Assembly (NCBI GenBank): GCA_026014585.1 | Contig: JAOZIA010000025.1 | Span: forward strand, 1 to 49,788 | Origin: Candidatus Bathyarchaeota archaeon | GTDB taxonomy: Archaea; Thermoproteota; Bathyarchaeia; Bathyarchaeales; Bathycorpusculaceae | Length of the DNA stretch: 49,788 nucleotides | Direction: 5' to 3' | In this document: positions 41,610 through 49,788 of the stretch, piece by piece | Layout of the letters: each line of letters starts with the position of its first letter | Numbering within the stretch: position 1 is the stretch's first letter | Translations under genes and position numbers: made by a program | Notes under the pieces: generated by a model | Seen by the model: only the letters and a program-made list of their open reading frames with translations | Databases searched by the model: none | What the model was told of the DNA's origin: nothing

Positions 41610-42158
41610 ATGGAAATTTGCACTTTGGATTTCTGCTTTGAAAATTCACTAGTCAAAATTGTTGCCAACCGTAACTGTCCAGAAATCAAGCTTGCAGGAC
41701 TCAAAGTTGGACCTTTTGATGAGGGCAACGATTACGAAGTTTATTTTTGGGTAGCTAAAGAACTTGCTAACGCTGGAATGGTTCATTTCCGAGAAGAGGA
41801 CATTTTAGATACCACCAAACTATTCAAAGCCCAATGGAAAGAAGGCGTACAAATCCCAGGGCAAATATCAGAGTTACCAGAGAATTTTTATCCTAAACTA
41901 CGACGCTTCATCTCTGACCTAAAAGAGCAAGCCTCCAAAGAATCCGAAAAATATCAAGAATACGACAGGGCAAGACAGCTTGCGCGGGACATCGTAAATT
42001 CTAGACTAAAAAAACTTGTTGCCTTGTCTGCTGCTCCAACTCAAAGTGAACAGGTTCTCAAAAAGTTCACCAGTGAAGAGCGAATCATTTACGAGCAGTT
42101 GGTCAAGATTATTTCTGAGTGGAAAACCAAGATTTTAGCAAACGGGGAGCGGCAGTAA
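41610..42158 (+). CDS. gins23: GINS complex subunit Gins23
   Basis: This 182-residue protein begins with a small beta-rich B domain (NCPEIKLAGLKVGPFDEGNDYEVYFWVAKELANAGMVHF), then a helical A domain (LPENFYPKLRRFISDLKEQA, RARQLARDIVNSRLKKLVALS). The B-then-A order fits Gins23; Gins51 has the opposite order. It lies immediately before mcm, as in other archaea. ATG 41610 is preferred over TTG 41604. It is part of the CMG replicative helicase. Confidence 0.85.
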   Translation: MEICTLDFCFENSLVKIVANRNCPEIKLAGLKVGPFDEGNDYEVYFWVAKELANAGMVHFREEDILDTTKLFKAQWKEGVQIPGQISELPENFYPKLRRFISDLKEQASKESEKYQEYDRARQLARDIVNSRLKKLVALSAAPTQSEQVLKKFTSEERIIYEQLVKIISEWKTKILANGERQ

Positions 42159-42159
42159 C

Positions 42160-44196
42160 TTGGCTAATGAGCAGGAAACAATTGACCCCCAGCAGCATTT
42201 TCAGGAGTTCTTCAAGAAAGAAAAGTATCGCCAGCGCATCAGCCAGTTAGCCATCTCAGGTAAAGGCAGCTTAAGTATTGATTTTGAGGACCTCTACGGG
42301 TTTGACCCCGAACTTACCGAGTTACTCCTAAACAAGCCAGAAGAATACCTGCAACACGCTGGAAAAGGAGCATACGAACAACTACGCATTGAAGATGCTG
42401 AATACGCAGAGAAGATTGAGAAAATAATTGTCCGCGTCTTCGCATTGCTGGGCAAAGAGCAGTTGCGTAGGCTTGGCGCTAAACAGATGGCTAAGCTGGT
42501 GATGGTTGAAGGCATCGTTGTCCGCGCCACACCCGTGCGCCCAATGGTTCAAATCGCAGCTTTCAAATGCAAACGATGCGGCACAGTAAACCACATTGAA
42601 CAAACAGGACAATTCCTTAAAGCACCAGCTATTTGTGGGGCGCCTGACTGTGGCAGAGATGGCCCTTTTGAGTTTGTTCAGGAAGAATCCAGATTTATTG
42701 ATTCACAGGATTTGAGGTTACAGGAAAAACCAGAGGATTTGCCGCCTGGACAGTTACCAAGAACATTAGCGGTTAAACTGATTGGCGACGAAATCGTTGA
42801 TTTAGCAAGACCAGGAGACCACGTTTCAATCGTGGGCATTGTCCGAGCTTTTGCACCATCACTAATGGGGATGGGAAAACTTCGCACATTCATTCTTCAA
42901 CTTGACGCCAACTCTATCGAACTCCTTGGCAAAGAACCTGAATCCTCACCGCCGACGCCAGAGGAAGAAGCAAAAATCTTAGAGTTATCCAGAGACCCAG
43001 AAGTTCACAAGAAAATCATGCGTTCCATAGCACCATCCATTTTCGGCAACGAACATCTCAAAGAAGCCGTAATGTACCTGCTCTTTGGCGGAGTCTCAAG
43101 AAGTCTGCCAGACGTAAACATCAGAGGCGAAATGAACGCGCTCATCATCGGTGACCCAGGCACAGCCAAATCTCAAATGCTCCAGTACGTTTCCCGCATC
43201 GCACCCAGAGGCTTATACACTTCAGGCAGAGGAACAACCGCTGCGGGTTTAACTGCTGCTGTGGTACGTGAAAAAGGAGGCTCAATGTCACTAGAAGCAG
43301 GCGCGTTAGTGCTTGCAGACAAGGGAATCGCCTGTATTGACGAAATGGACAAGATGCGCCCTGAAGACCGCGTTGCCATACACGAAGCCATGGAACAACA
43401 CACTGTTTCAGTTGCAAAAGGAGGCATCGTGGCAACCTTAAACGCGAGAACAGCCGTGCTTGCAGCCGCCAACCCGTCACTGGGCAGATATGAGCCTAAC
43501 AGAACTGTGGCTGAAAACATTTCGTTACCAGTAACAATCTTGTCAAGGTTTGATTTGATTTTCGTTTTACGTGACGTGCCAAACAAGGATTCAGACAGCA
43601 AAATGTCTAGGCACATTTTGGAAATTCATCGCAAAGGAATAAGCCCAGTGGAAGCCCAAGTGGATGTGGATTTGCTTAAAAAGTATGTGAGTTATGCTAA
43701 GGGAGTTAGACCTGAATTAAGCAACGAGGCACTCAATAAACTAAGCGAATTCTACTTAGCTATGCGTTCAGCAAGCGAATCCGAAGGCTCCCCTGTTGCA
43801 ATCACCGCACGACAGCTTGAATCACTGGTACGTATTGCTGAAGCAAGAGCCCGTGTTGCGCTTCGCAAAGAGGTCAGTGCAGCAGACGCGGAAGCAGCCA
43901 TCGCGATTATGAAACGTTCACTTGAAGAAGTAGGAATTGACTTATCCTCGTATAAAGTTGACATTGACATTATCATGACTGGACGACCCAAGAGCATCCG
44001 TGACAGACTAAGCATTGTACTCTCAACATTGATGGATATGGAGCGAGTTACAGGCATAGTTGAAAGAGACGCCTTTGTTGAAGAACTAGAAACCAAACAT
44101 AAAATCTCCAAAGCTGAAACAGAACGAATGCTTAGCCAACTACTACGTGAAGGCACAATTTATGAGCCAAGAGAAGGATGCCTAAAGAAAACCTAA
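42160..44196 (+). CDS. mcm: Replicative helicase MCM
   Basis: This 678-residue AAA+ helicase has an N-terminal domain with zinc cysteines (CKRC, CGAPDC; about 126-155), Walker A GDPGTAKSQ (near 331), Walker B CIDEMDK (near 392), arginine finger SRFDLIF (near 462) and a C-terminal winged helix. It unwinds DNA at replication forks. The TTG start comes one base after the gins23 stop, with GGGGAG about eleven bases upstream, so the two are co-translated. Confidence 0.97.
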   Translation: MANEQETIDPQQHFQEFFKKEKYRQRISQLAISGKGSLSIDFEDLYGFDPELTELLLNKPEEYLQHAGKGAYEQLRIEDAEYAEKIEKIIVRVFALLGKEQLRRLGAKQMAKLVMVEGIVVRATPVRPMVQIAAFKCKRCGTVNHIEQTGQFLKAPAICGAPDCGRDGPFEFVQEESRFIDSQDLRLQEKPEDLPPGQLPRTLAVKLIGDEIVDLARPGDHVSIVGIVRAFAPSLMGMGKLRTFILQLDANSIELLGKEPESSPPTPEEEAKILELSRDPEVHKKIMRSIAPSIFGNEHLKEAVMYLLFGGVSRSLPDVNIRGEMNALIIGDPGTAKSQMLQYVSRIAPRGLYTSGRGTTAAGLTAAVVREKGGSMSLEAGALVLADKGIACIDEMDKMRPEDRVAIHEAMEQHTVSVAKGGIVATLNARTAVLAAANPSLGRYEPNRTVAENISLPVTILSRFDLIFVLRDVPNKDSDSKMSRHILEIHRKGISPVEAQVDVDLLKKYVSYAKGVRPELSNEALNKLSEFYLAMRSASESEGSPVAITARQLESLVRIAEARARVALRKEVSAADAEAAIAIMKRSLEEVGIDLSSYKVDIDIIMTGRPKSIRDRLSIVLSTLMDMERVTGIVERDAFVEELETKHKISKAETERMLSQLLREGTIYEPREGCLKKT

Positions 44197-44239
44197 AACA
44201 AATTTTTAGAAACAAGGAAAAATAAAGAAGTGATTGAGC

Positions 44240-45013
44240 CTACGAGATGTAGGTGGTTTTCTTGTCCTCTTGCTTGCGAGTTTCCTCTTCCTGCAAGGCA
44301 CGTTTCTCTTCAATTTGTTGAAGACGAGTAACCATGACTTGAGCCCGAGAAATTTCCTCATTTAACCCTGACAGGTCAAGCTCAAAACCAAAGGTTGACT
44401 TCAAAATTTCCAAAACACTCTTTGCCGCTAACGGGTCTGGAAGGTAACCGCGCGTTTCACCTAGAAGACAGAGGGCTTCCATCTTTTTGAGGCGTGCCAA
44501 CCCAAGGATTAATCCTGCCGTGCCCACAATTGGGCTACCTGAACTGCTAACAACCGCGCCCGCAGCTATTGCTTTATCGAGAACTTCTTGGCTTGTTGCT
44601 GCAATGTAGACCCCGGGTTTTTCTTTGGGTTCCATGCGGTAACCGCCGATTGTTGCGATGGTTTTAACGTTGTATTTTTGGGAGAACTCTAGCATTTGGT
44701 CTGCGATTTCGTATTGTCCCTCAATTGTTTGGGATTGACTATCGCCAGTAAAGAAGAGCAGGTCATTTCCTCCTGCAGGGTTTTTCCAGAAGTAAAATGT
44801 TCCACGTAAAAGCCTAACATTGCCCTTTTTGTTTACAAGAACAAAGTATGGGAAATGTGGTGAGTACAGGTACGCGATTTTTTTGGCTTTTAATTGTTTG
44901 ATTAGGTAGCGGATGGCGATTTTTCCTACAAGTCCAAGTCCGGGGAGCCCTTCAATTAGGACGGGATTGTTTGCTTCAATTGGGGTGAATTCTTTAATGT
45001 ATGTTTCTTTCAT
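44240..45013 (-). CDS. PAC2-family proteasome assembly chaperone homologue
   Basis: This 257-residue protein has the PAC2 features EGLPGLGLVGKIAIRYLI, LYSPHFPYFVLV, IATIGGYRMEPKEKPGVYIAAT and GSPIVGTAGLILGLARL, followed by a coiled-coil tail rich in Glu/Lys. Archaeal members are thought to help assemble the 20S proteasome; that role is not tested here. Its ATG overlaps the nop10 stop. Together with nop10 and eif2a it forms one run. Confidence 0.85.
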   Translation of the reverse strand: MKETYIKEFTPIEANNPVLIEGLPGLGLVGKIAIRYLIKQLKAKKIAYLYSPHFPYFVLVNKKGNVRLLRGTFYFWKNPAGGNDLLFFTGDSQSQTIEGQYEIADQMLEFSQKYNVKTIATIGGYRMEPKEKPGVYIAATSQEVLDKAIAAGAVVSSSGSPIVGTAGLILGLARLKKMEALCLLGETRGYLPDPLAAKSVLEILKSTFGFELDLSGLNEEISRAQVMVTRLQQIEEKRALQEEETRKQEDKKTTYIS

Positions 45014-45177
45014 TGGGAACCGCTCCTTTTCATAGCCATTCGATACTTTAAATATTTATCATCAGGCGAAAACTTGGGTGGATGAGGAATACGAACAGGT
45101 CCGCCGCAGTAGGGACAGGACGTTTTGTTTAGAGTGTAGTGGTCGCAGTTTGCACATTTTCGAAGTTGCCAAACCAA
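45010..45177 (-). CDS. nop10: H/ACA ribonucleoprotein component Nop10
   Basis: This 55-residue zinc protein has WQLRKCANCDHYTLN and CPYCGGPVRIPHPPKFSPDDKYLKYR, the Nop10 pattern. Nop10 holds the pseudouridine synthase Cbf5 in the H/ACA particle. TTG 45177 starts one base after the eif2a stop and has AAGGG upstream. A longer frame to 45237 would overlap eif2a without homology. Confidence 0.92.
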   Translation of the reverse strand: MVWQLRKCANCDHYTLNKTSCPYCGGPVRIPHPPKFSPDDKYLKYRMAMKRSGSQ

Positions 45178-45178
45178 A

Positions 45179-45970
45179 TTATTTTTCCCTTCTAAAGGTG
45201 CCTTGTCCGCCAACTTTGGTAATGTTTGATATGACATTGTCGGCTGCTTTCTGCAGAACCTCTTCAGCCTTCTTGTAATTTTCAGCTAAGGCTTCAATGC
45301 TGTATTTTGGCGCTGCAATAACATAAAATCGGACTTCGGAACCTTTAATTTTTTCTGCTTTAACCTTCGCGAAAGCTTCCTTGATTAGTTTCACACCGTT
45401 TGGTTTCATGCAGTGGATTTCAAGTACGCCTTTAACTTTAACCATTTTAACGTGAATACGTTCTTGCGCTACTTCAACAAAAACTTTGGCAATATTTTCA
45501 GGTATACCAATTTTTGTGAGAACTTCAGGTCCTTCTTTAACTGCTTTTTCAAAACCCTCATACAAACCAAAAAATTTGTCATCCATAGCTATAGCGGCCT
45601 TTTCTATGGCATCATCTTCAGGTGGCAGAGACAACTTTTCTGCTACACCACGAAGCAGGGCTTCTGCTTTGCGCTCTTTTTTCCAGGAAAGAACTTTTTC
45701 GATTCGTTCCCTTTTCGTTACTCGCCTTAAGGAAAGGTCAATGTGTCCTTTTTCAAAGTCTACGCGGAGAACTTTGAGGACAACTTTTTGTCCTTCACGC
45801 ACAAAATCGCGGATGTTACGTATCCAAGAAGAAGAAATTTCGGAAACGTGAAGCAACCCACGTTTATCATATTCGTCAAGTTTAGCATAAGCACCATAAT
45901 CAGTTACAGTCTCAACTGTAGCAATTACAAGATCGCCAGCTTCTGGCCATTCGGGCTTACGCTCAGCCAT
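45179..45970 (-). CDS. eif2a: Translation initiation factor aIF2 alpha
   Basis: This 263-residue protein has an N-terminal S1 domain (GDLVIATVETVTDYGAYAKLDEYDKRGLLHVSEISSSWIRN), a helical middle and a C-terminal alpha/beta domain. It is the initiator-tRNA-side subunit of aIF2; the gamma gene is in this window at 17938-19188. It follows eS27 by 13 bases, a standard archaeal order (eL42-eS27-eif2a-nop10). Confidence 0.96.
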   Translation of the reverse strand: MAERKPEWPEAGDLVIATVETVTDYGAYAKLDEYDKRGLLHVSEISSSWIRNIRDFVREGQKVVLKVLRVDFEKGHIDLSLRRVTKRERIEKVLSWKKERKAEALLRGVAEKLSLPPEDDAIEKAAIAMDDKFFGLYEGFEKAVKEGPEVLTKIGIPENIAKVFVEVAQERIHVKMVKVKGVLEIHCMKPNGVKLIKEAFAKVKAEKIKGSEVRFYVIAAPKYSIEALAENYKKAEEVLQKAADNVISNITKVGGQGTFRREK

Positions 45971-45983
45971 TTAATTATTCCTC

Positions 45984-46181
45984 TTACTCATAAACTGCTT
46001 GAACGTCACCGTTAATTTTGGTTTTTCCGCCTGTTGGTGATGCAAGCATTTCACCGCAAACATTGCAGGTTACTTTGTTCACTGCGTTACTGAAGATTAA
46101 CTGTTCATTGCCACATTTTGGGCATTTTACCCGCAGGAAGTTGCTGCTTGGTTTGGGAATGAGTTTATTCCAGTCTGACAT
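45984..46181 (-). CDS. rps27e: Ribosomal protein eS27
   Basis: This 65-residue small-subunit protein has a four-cysteine zinc finger: CPKC near 20-23 and CNVC near 39-42, with LIPKPSSNFLRVKC before it. It lies between eL42 and aIF2 alpha. Confidence 0.95.
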   Translation of the reverse strand: MSDWNKLIPKPSSNFLRVKCPKCGNEQLIFSNAVNKVTCNVCGEMLASPTGGKTKINGDVQAVYE

Positions 46182-46196
46182 ATTTTTTTCCTCAGA

Positions 46197-46481
46197 TTAT
46201 TGTATAGCTACTTTTCGTAGGCGGATGCCTTCTTTGTGACGCATAAAACCGCAAGTTTTGCATTTTAAGCGGAAGGTTTGTTTTTTTGTGGTTTTGGTGA
46301 ATTCTCTTTGCAGGGGATATTTCTGGCCACCGTAACCTTTCTTTTCTCGTTTGTGGTGGCGTTCGCCAACTGCCAAGGCTCTTCTTTTTCCAGCCTTGTA
46401 GAGACTAACAGCGTGAGCTTGATGAGTTTTACATTTCGGACAGTAAGTCTTTACTTCTTTGGGAACGTTCACTTTTTTCAC
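46197..46481 (-). CDS. rpl44e: Ribosomal protein eL42 (L44e)
   Basis: This 94-residue large-subunit protein has TYCPKCKTHQAHAVSLY and CKTCGF zinc pairs and the basic segment REKKGYGGQKYPLQREFTKTTKKQ. GTG 46481 is preferred; a frame up to 46508 starts within about ten bases of the TATA-like box. The product binds the ribosomal E site region. Confidence 0.93.
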   Translation of the reverse strand: MKKVNVPKEVKTYCPKCKTHQAHAVSLYKAGKRRALAVGERHHKREKKGYGGQKYPLQREFTKTTKKQTFRLKCKTCGFMRHKEGIRLRKVAIQ

Positions 46482-46512
46482 GACCAGCTTTGCATAAAAG
46501 AAACACACATAC

Positions 46513-46522
46513 TCTTATACTT
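46513..46522 (-). promoter_or_regulatory. TATA box for the eL42 run
   Basis: Read on the minus strand, AGTATAAGAG is a strong archaeal TATA box; it is about 32-41 bases before GTG 46481. It implies that eL42-eS27-aIF2alpha-nop10-PAC2 has its own promoter after uS19. Confidence 0.55.
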
Positions 46523-46585
46523 TTTCGCTTTTATGACACAATCTTTGTTTTTCAATCTTTTCAATAAAGGGGTAGTTGGGTGTGC

Positions 46586-46990
46586 TTATTTCAGCGGCAC
46601 ATACATTGATGACCGTGAAGCACCGATACCTGGAGTTCCGTGACGCACTGGCTTGTTAGTGATTGCAAATTCACCTAGATAGTGACCTATCATGTCAGGC
46701 TTTATTTCGATAGCAACGAATTCTTTGCCGTTGTGCACGTTGATTTTTGTTCCAACCATTTCGGGTAGGACAATCAAATCGCGAACGTGTGTTTTGAGAC
46801 TGGCGTCTTTGCCGTTCTGCTGGGCTTCTTTGACTTTGCGCAGTTTCTCTAGTAGTATGCGTTGTTCTGGTGTTAGTCCTCGCTGTAGGCTTCTTCGTTG
46901 GCGGGAAGGAAGCAGGTTGATGAATTCATCCATTGACATGCCTGCTAAGCTTTCCAAGCTGTGTCCGCGGTAACTAAATTCTTTTGGCAT
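46586..46990 (-). CDS. rps19: Ribosomal protein uS19
   Basis: This 134-residue protein matches uS19: [56 protein letters not shown] in the C-terminal half, with the archaeal/eukaryotic N-terminal region [20 protein letters not shown]. It is the last gene of the S10-type operon in this window; uL22 does not follow. Confidence 0.96.
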   Translation of the reverse strand: MPKEFSYRGHSLESLAGMSMDEFINLLPSRQRRSLQRGLTPEQRILLEKLRKVKEAQQNGKDASLKTHVRDLIVLPEMVGTKINVHNGKEFVAIEIKPDMIGHYLGEFAITNKPVRHGTPGIGASRSSMYVPLK

Positions 46991-47006
46991 TTTTCATTCT
47001 CCTTTT

Positions 47007-47747
47007 TTATCTTATTGCACGTTTCTTTTTCTGTCCTGGTCCACGGGCTGCGATTAAACCGACTTTCTGTCCTGGTGGTGCACCATGTGAAGTTGTTGTT
47101 GTACGTCTTGCACTGCGTTTGCTGCTACCATAGGGGTGAACAGCTGGAACCATTTTGCGACCGCTGGTTCTTGGGTACTTGTGACCTTTGGCTTTCATCA
47201 TGTGGAATTTTTCGCCTGCTTTAAGGAACGGCTTGTCAATTCTGCCTGAAGCAGAAATTACGCCGATGGTTGCCATGCAATAATCATTAATGTATCGGTT
47301 TCTTCCAGAAGGAAGCCGTATCATGGTTCCCTGTGGGGTGTGACCGACAACTGTAGCGTACGCGCCTGAGGAACGTGCCATTTTGCCTCCGTCACCGGGT
47401 CGCAGTTCAAGGTTGCAGACCAAGGTTCCTTCAGGGACTTTTCCCAAGGAGACAATGTTGCCTATTTCTGAAGTTGCGTTTCCACCATATTGGACTTGCT
47501 GTCCTGTAAAAACGCCTTCAACAGCCACAGTGTAAAATGATAATCCATTTTCAAAGTTTACCAAAATAAGTGGTGAACCTCTTCCTGGATCATGAACCAT
47601 AGAGTCAATTGTGCCTTTAACTGAAGTTACAAATGCTTCTTTAGGAGCAATAGCGGGGTACTTTGCTGGGGCTACACGCTTATGAGTTGAAGCGCGGAAG
47701 TTCTGTCCGCCACGCCCTCTTCTTTGTACACGAATACGTTTTCCCAT
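47007..47747 (-). CDS. rpl2: Ribosomal protein uL2
   Basis: This 246-residue peptidyl-transferase-region protein has GKRIRVQRRGRGGQNFRAST, the middle OB-type domain, and the C-terminal HPYG-containing segment VPAVHPYGSSKRS. Genes before and after are uL23 and uS19. Confidence 0.97.
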   Translation of the reverse strand: MGKRIRVQRRGRGGQNFRASTHKRVAPAKYPAIAPKEAFVTSVKGTIDSMVHDPGRGSPLILVNFENGLSFYTVAVEGVFTGQQVQYGGNATSEIGNIVSLGKVPEGTLVCNLELRPGDGGKMARSSGAYATVVGHTPQGTMIRLPSGRNRYINDYCMATIGVISASGRIDKPFLKAGEKFHMMKAKGHKYPRTSGRKMVPAVHPYGSSKRSARRTTTTSHGAPPGQKVGLIAARGPGQKKKRAIR

Positions 47748-47760
47748 AAATCATGCCTTC

Positions 47761-48021
47761 TTAGAGTATTCCAAGTTTAATTGCCACGTCTGATGCGCGG
47801 AATTCAGGAGTCAGTTTCACGAAGGCTTTTTTTGTGCCTTGCGCGGTTATGAGCAGGTTAATTTTATCAACTTTTACCTCGTAGAGTTTCTCAACTGCTT
47901 CTTTTATGTCGCTTTTTCCAGCTTTGAGGCTGACTGCAAAGATTAGTTTGTTGTCGCGTTCAACCATGACGCTGGCTGACTCTGTCATTAGTGGGTACTG
48001 TATTACTTCGTTGGGATCCAT
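47761..48021 (-). CDS. rpl23: Ribosomal protein uL23
   Basis: This 86-residue protein has IQYPLMTESASVMVERDNKLIFAV and KADIKEAVEKLYEVKVDKINLLIT-like core segments that build the peptide-exit-tunnel docking site. Its ATG overlaps the uL4 stop. Confidence 0.95.
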   Translation of the reverse strand: MDPNEVIQYPLMTESASVMVERDNKLIFAVSLKAGKSDIKEAVEKLYEVKVDKINLLITAQGTKKAFVKLTPEFRASDVAIKLGIL

Positions 48022-48800
48022 TAGTTTTCTGCTCCTTTATAGATTTCATTTAACTGAGCGATTGCACCGCTTGTCCAAACAGTTAATCTTCCTGGGTGTG
48101 TTCCTGGCGCAAGCATTTCAGTGTTAAGGTTCTTAACAGTGGTAACTTCAACGCCTGAAAGGTTACTTGCCGCGTTGGAAACATTTGTTTTGTCAACAAC
48201 AACGAAAAGTGGACCCACGGCTTGCTTCATTTTTCTTCCACGATGCTTGCCTTTGCCTGCACGGATTTTTCTGCTTTCTTTTACACGAGTCACATCTGGT
48301 GAAACGCCTAAGCTGATAAGCGCGTTTTCAACGTCTTGTGCTTTGGTTAAACCTTCCAGTGTATCTTCAACAATCAATGGGAACGCTAAAACATCTTCGG
48401 TTTTATGTCCTCTTGCAGTAACGGTTTCTTTTTGTGCTGTTGCTGCAATTGCAGATTGTAGGGCAAGTTTTGCCTCTTTCTTGGGGATGTTTTTTACAAT
48501 GATTTTTTCGGTTTTTGGTGGGTGAGGTTGTCTTCCGCCAACTGTGCTTGGAGCAAATGCTGCTCTTCCGCTTCCCCCTTTAACTCTGGGGACTCTTGCG
48601 ACACCGCTACCTGTTCCTCGTGATTCCGCTGATGTTTTTTTGCCTGCCATCAGGGCTCTTCCTTGTGGTTGAAGCCTGTTGGATTGGATGGCTAGAACTG
48701 CGCGTTTTATCACGTCTGGACGCAGGGGTGTTTGGAAAACAGATGGAAGGTCAACTTTTCCTGTTACTTTTCCTTGTAAGTCAAATATTTCTGCGGGCAT
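48021..48800 (-). CDS. rpl4: Ribosomal protein uL4
   Basis: This 259-residue protein has KVDLPSVFQTPLRPDVIKRAV at the N-terminus, the long basic loop containing RGTGSGVARVPRVKGGSGR, and the C-terminal TVWTSGAIAQLNEIY. The loop lines the exit tunnel. Confidence 0.97.
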   Translation of the reverse strand: MPAEIFDLQGKVTGKVDLPSVFQTPLRPDVIKRAVLAIQSNRLQPQGRALMAGKKTSAESRGTGSGVARVPRVKGGSGRAAFAPSTVGGRQPHPPKTEKIIVKNIPKKEAKLALQSAIAATAQKETVTARGHKTEDVLAFPLIVEDTLEGLTKAQDVENALISLGVSPDVTRVKESRKIRAGKGKHRGRKMKQAVGPLFVVVDKTNVSNAASNLSGVEVTTVKNLNTEMLAPGTHPGRLTVWTSGAIAQLNEIYKGAEN

Positions 48801-48802
48801 TT

Positions 48803-49774
48803 CTATTTACCTTTTCCCTGTGTGGATTTTAGTGATATGTAGGTTACTTGTGGTGGCGCTTCTGGCGCTTCGGTTGGTGGACGGGCTGGTACACGGAGGC
48901 GTATGTGGCGTTTTTCTGTGCCTGGAACACTTCCTTCGATTAGGATGTAGGGTCCTTTTACTTCGCCGTAGCGGACAAATCCGCCTTTAACGGTTACTTC
49001 TTTGCCGTCTTTACCGATTTTGAGAATGCGCTTGTTGAATTCGAGTCTTTGATGATAACCCATTTGTCCTGCTCTTGCAACGGAGTACATGAGGTGGTGG
49101 GGATTCCATGGACCTAAAGTGGCGATTCCACGTTTGGTTTTCCTGCCTTTATGCTGCAGTTTAGTGACTCCCCAACGTTTAACTGGACCTTGATAGCCCT
49201 TGCCAACGGTGATTCCTGCGATGTCAATGTATTGTCCATCTTTGAAGACTTCTTCAGAAGCCACTGTTTTGCCTAAAAGCTGCTTGGCATATTCGAGTTG
49301 CTGCTCGATTGTTCCGCCGCCGATTTGAATTTCTTGGACCTCGGGTTTTTTCTTTGACAAGCCTGTTTGGCTGGGCTGGGTTGCAGCTACCACGCGAATG
49401 GCTACTGTGTGTTCAAGGTTTTCTTGAACTTTCTGTAGCATCGCTTCTGTGTCAAAGTTTTCTGGCAAAACCAATGCGCGGTCTAGTATTGCTGGGGGTT
49501 CTTTCATCCAGACCTCGGTTAGGTTTTGTAGTCCATAGGGTGTTTTCATATAAGTTTTAAAGCCACAAATCAGCATTGGTGGCGTTTCTAGTATGGTTGC
49601 TGCCTTCATGACTTCTTTCCCAAGGTGTGGGCTACGTTTTTTGTCTTCAATTGTGAAGACATAAGTCATGCCTGCTTTGTAAGCTGATAAACCTAAAAGC
49701 CTTGGTGCGTCAGAGTTAATTTCTGGCCAGTAACGTATACGTGCCACTGGACTCTTGGCGCGTTTCCTAGGCAA
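48803..49774 (-). CDS. rpl3: Ribosomal protein uL3
   Basis: This 323-residue protein has LGLSAYKAGMTYVF at the N-terminus, the archaeal block VGKGYQGPVKRWGVTKLQHKGRKTKRG, and GPWNPHHLMYSVARAGQMGYHQR. The start is TTG. It is the first gene of the S10-type ribosomal operon seen here; any promoter lies near or beyond the window edge. Confidence 0.96.
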   Translation of the reverse strand: MPRKRAKSPVARIRYWPEINSDAPRLLGLSAYKAGMTYVFTIEDKKRSPHLGKEVMKAATILETPPMLICGFKTYMKTPYGLQNLTEVWMKEPPAILDRALVLPENFDTEAMLQKVQENLEHTVAIRVVAATQPSQTGLSKKKPEVQEIQIGGGTIEQQLEYAKQLLGKTVASEEVFKDGQYIDIAGITVGKGYQGPVKRWGVTKLQHKGRKTKRGIATLGPWNPHHLMYSVARAGQMGYHQRLEFNKRILKIGKDGKEVTVKGGFVRYGEVKGPYILIEGSVPGTEKRHIRLRVPARPPTEAPEAPPQVTYISLKSTQGKGK

Positions 49775-49788
49775 ATAAGCTAGTGAAC

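Overview
This window is archaeal. The translation and transcription genes are the archaeal/eukaryotic kind: eS6, eS24, eS27, eS31 and eL42, aIF2 alpha and gamma, Rpo7 and Spt4, Nop10, Alba, and a Gins23–MCM pair. Tetrahydromethanopterin C1 enzymes (Ftr and fused Fae-Hps) and the gene content suggest a TACK-group archaeon, most likely a Bathyarchaeia member; that lineage assignment is inference. TTG starts are very frequent and often have a clear Shine-Dalgarno (SD) sequence. Promoters, where visible, carry TATA-like A/T boxes.

Layout. 1-3000: start of nth, a possible 29-residue membrane peptide, then a minus-strand thiol-redox operon (flavoprotein disulfide reductase, glutaredoxin-like protein, ferredoxin:thioredoxin reductase-rubredoxin fusion). 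3000-13600: a membrane coiled-coil protein, a ferredoxin, an asparagine-synthetase-like protein divergent from purB, Hel308 helicase, a metallophosphoesterase, an inositol-phosphatase-family enzyme and AspRS. 13600-19700: a KH protein, Alba, a possibly SecB-like protein, then the informational cluster eS6, aIF2-gamma, PIN, Rpo7, Spt4, dephospho-CoA kinase, eS24, eS31, interrupted by an inverted Nudix gene. 19700-24800: a roughly 0.5 kb non-coding region, an MFS transporter, Fae-Hps with an extra N-terminal HTH-like domain, a small membrane protein and an M32 carboxypeptidase.

25000-38000: two convergent purine blocks. The plus-strand block is purF, purD, an EhaR-like HAD protein, ftr and a PfkB kinase. 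The minus-strand block is purM, purS, purL, purQ. Between them is an accessory cassette of about 2.4 kb: a DUF4145 protein, three tiny overlapping genes, a ribbon-helix-helix protein, a winged-helix protein and an AbrB-like protein. With purB, seven purine biosynthesis genes are here, linked to C1 carriers and to pentose-phosphate supply (Fae-Hps).

38000-41500: accessory genes with strong regulatory palindromes: a small membrane protein, a TIR-like protein lacking the expected catalytic glutamate, tRNA-Gly(CCC), a zinc-ribbon reading frame with no usable start, and a NosD-like beta-helix surface protein. 41600-49788: the replication pair gins23-mcm, a PAC2/Nop10/aIF2-alpha/eS27/eL42 block, and the start of the S10 ribosomal operon (uL3, uL4, uL23, uL2, uS19), which stops after uS19.

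The most unusual items are a dispersed intergenic repeat family at three loci, purF without a canonical in-frame start next to an A AAG GGG heptamer, the HTH-Fae-Hps fusion, the TIR-like protein, and the cassette between the purine operons.
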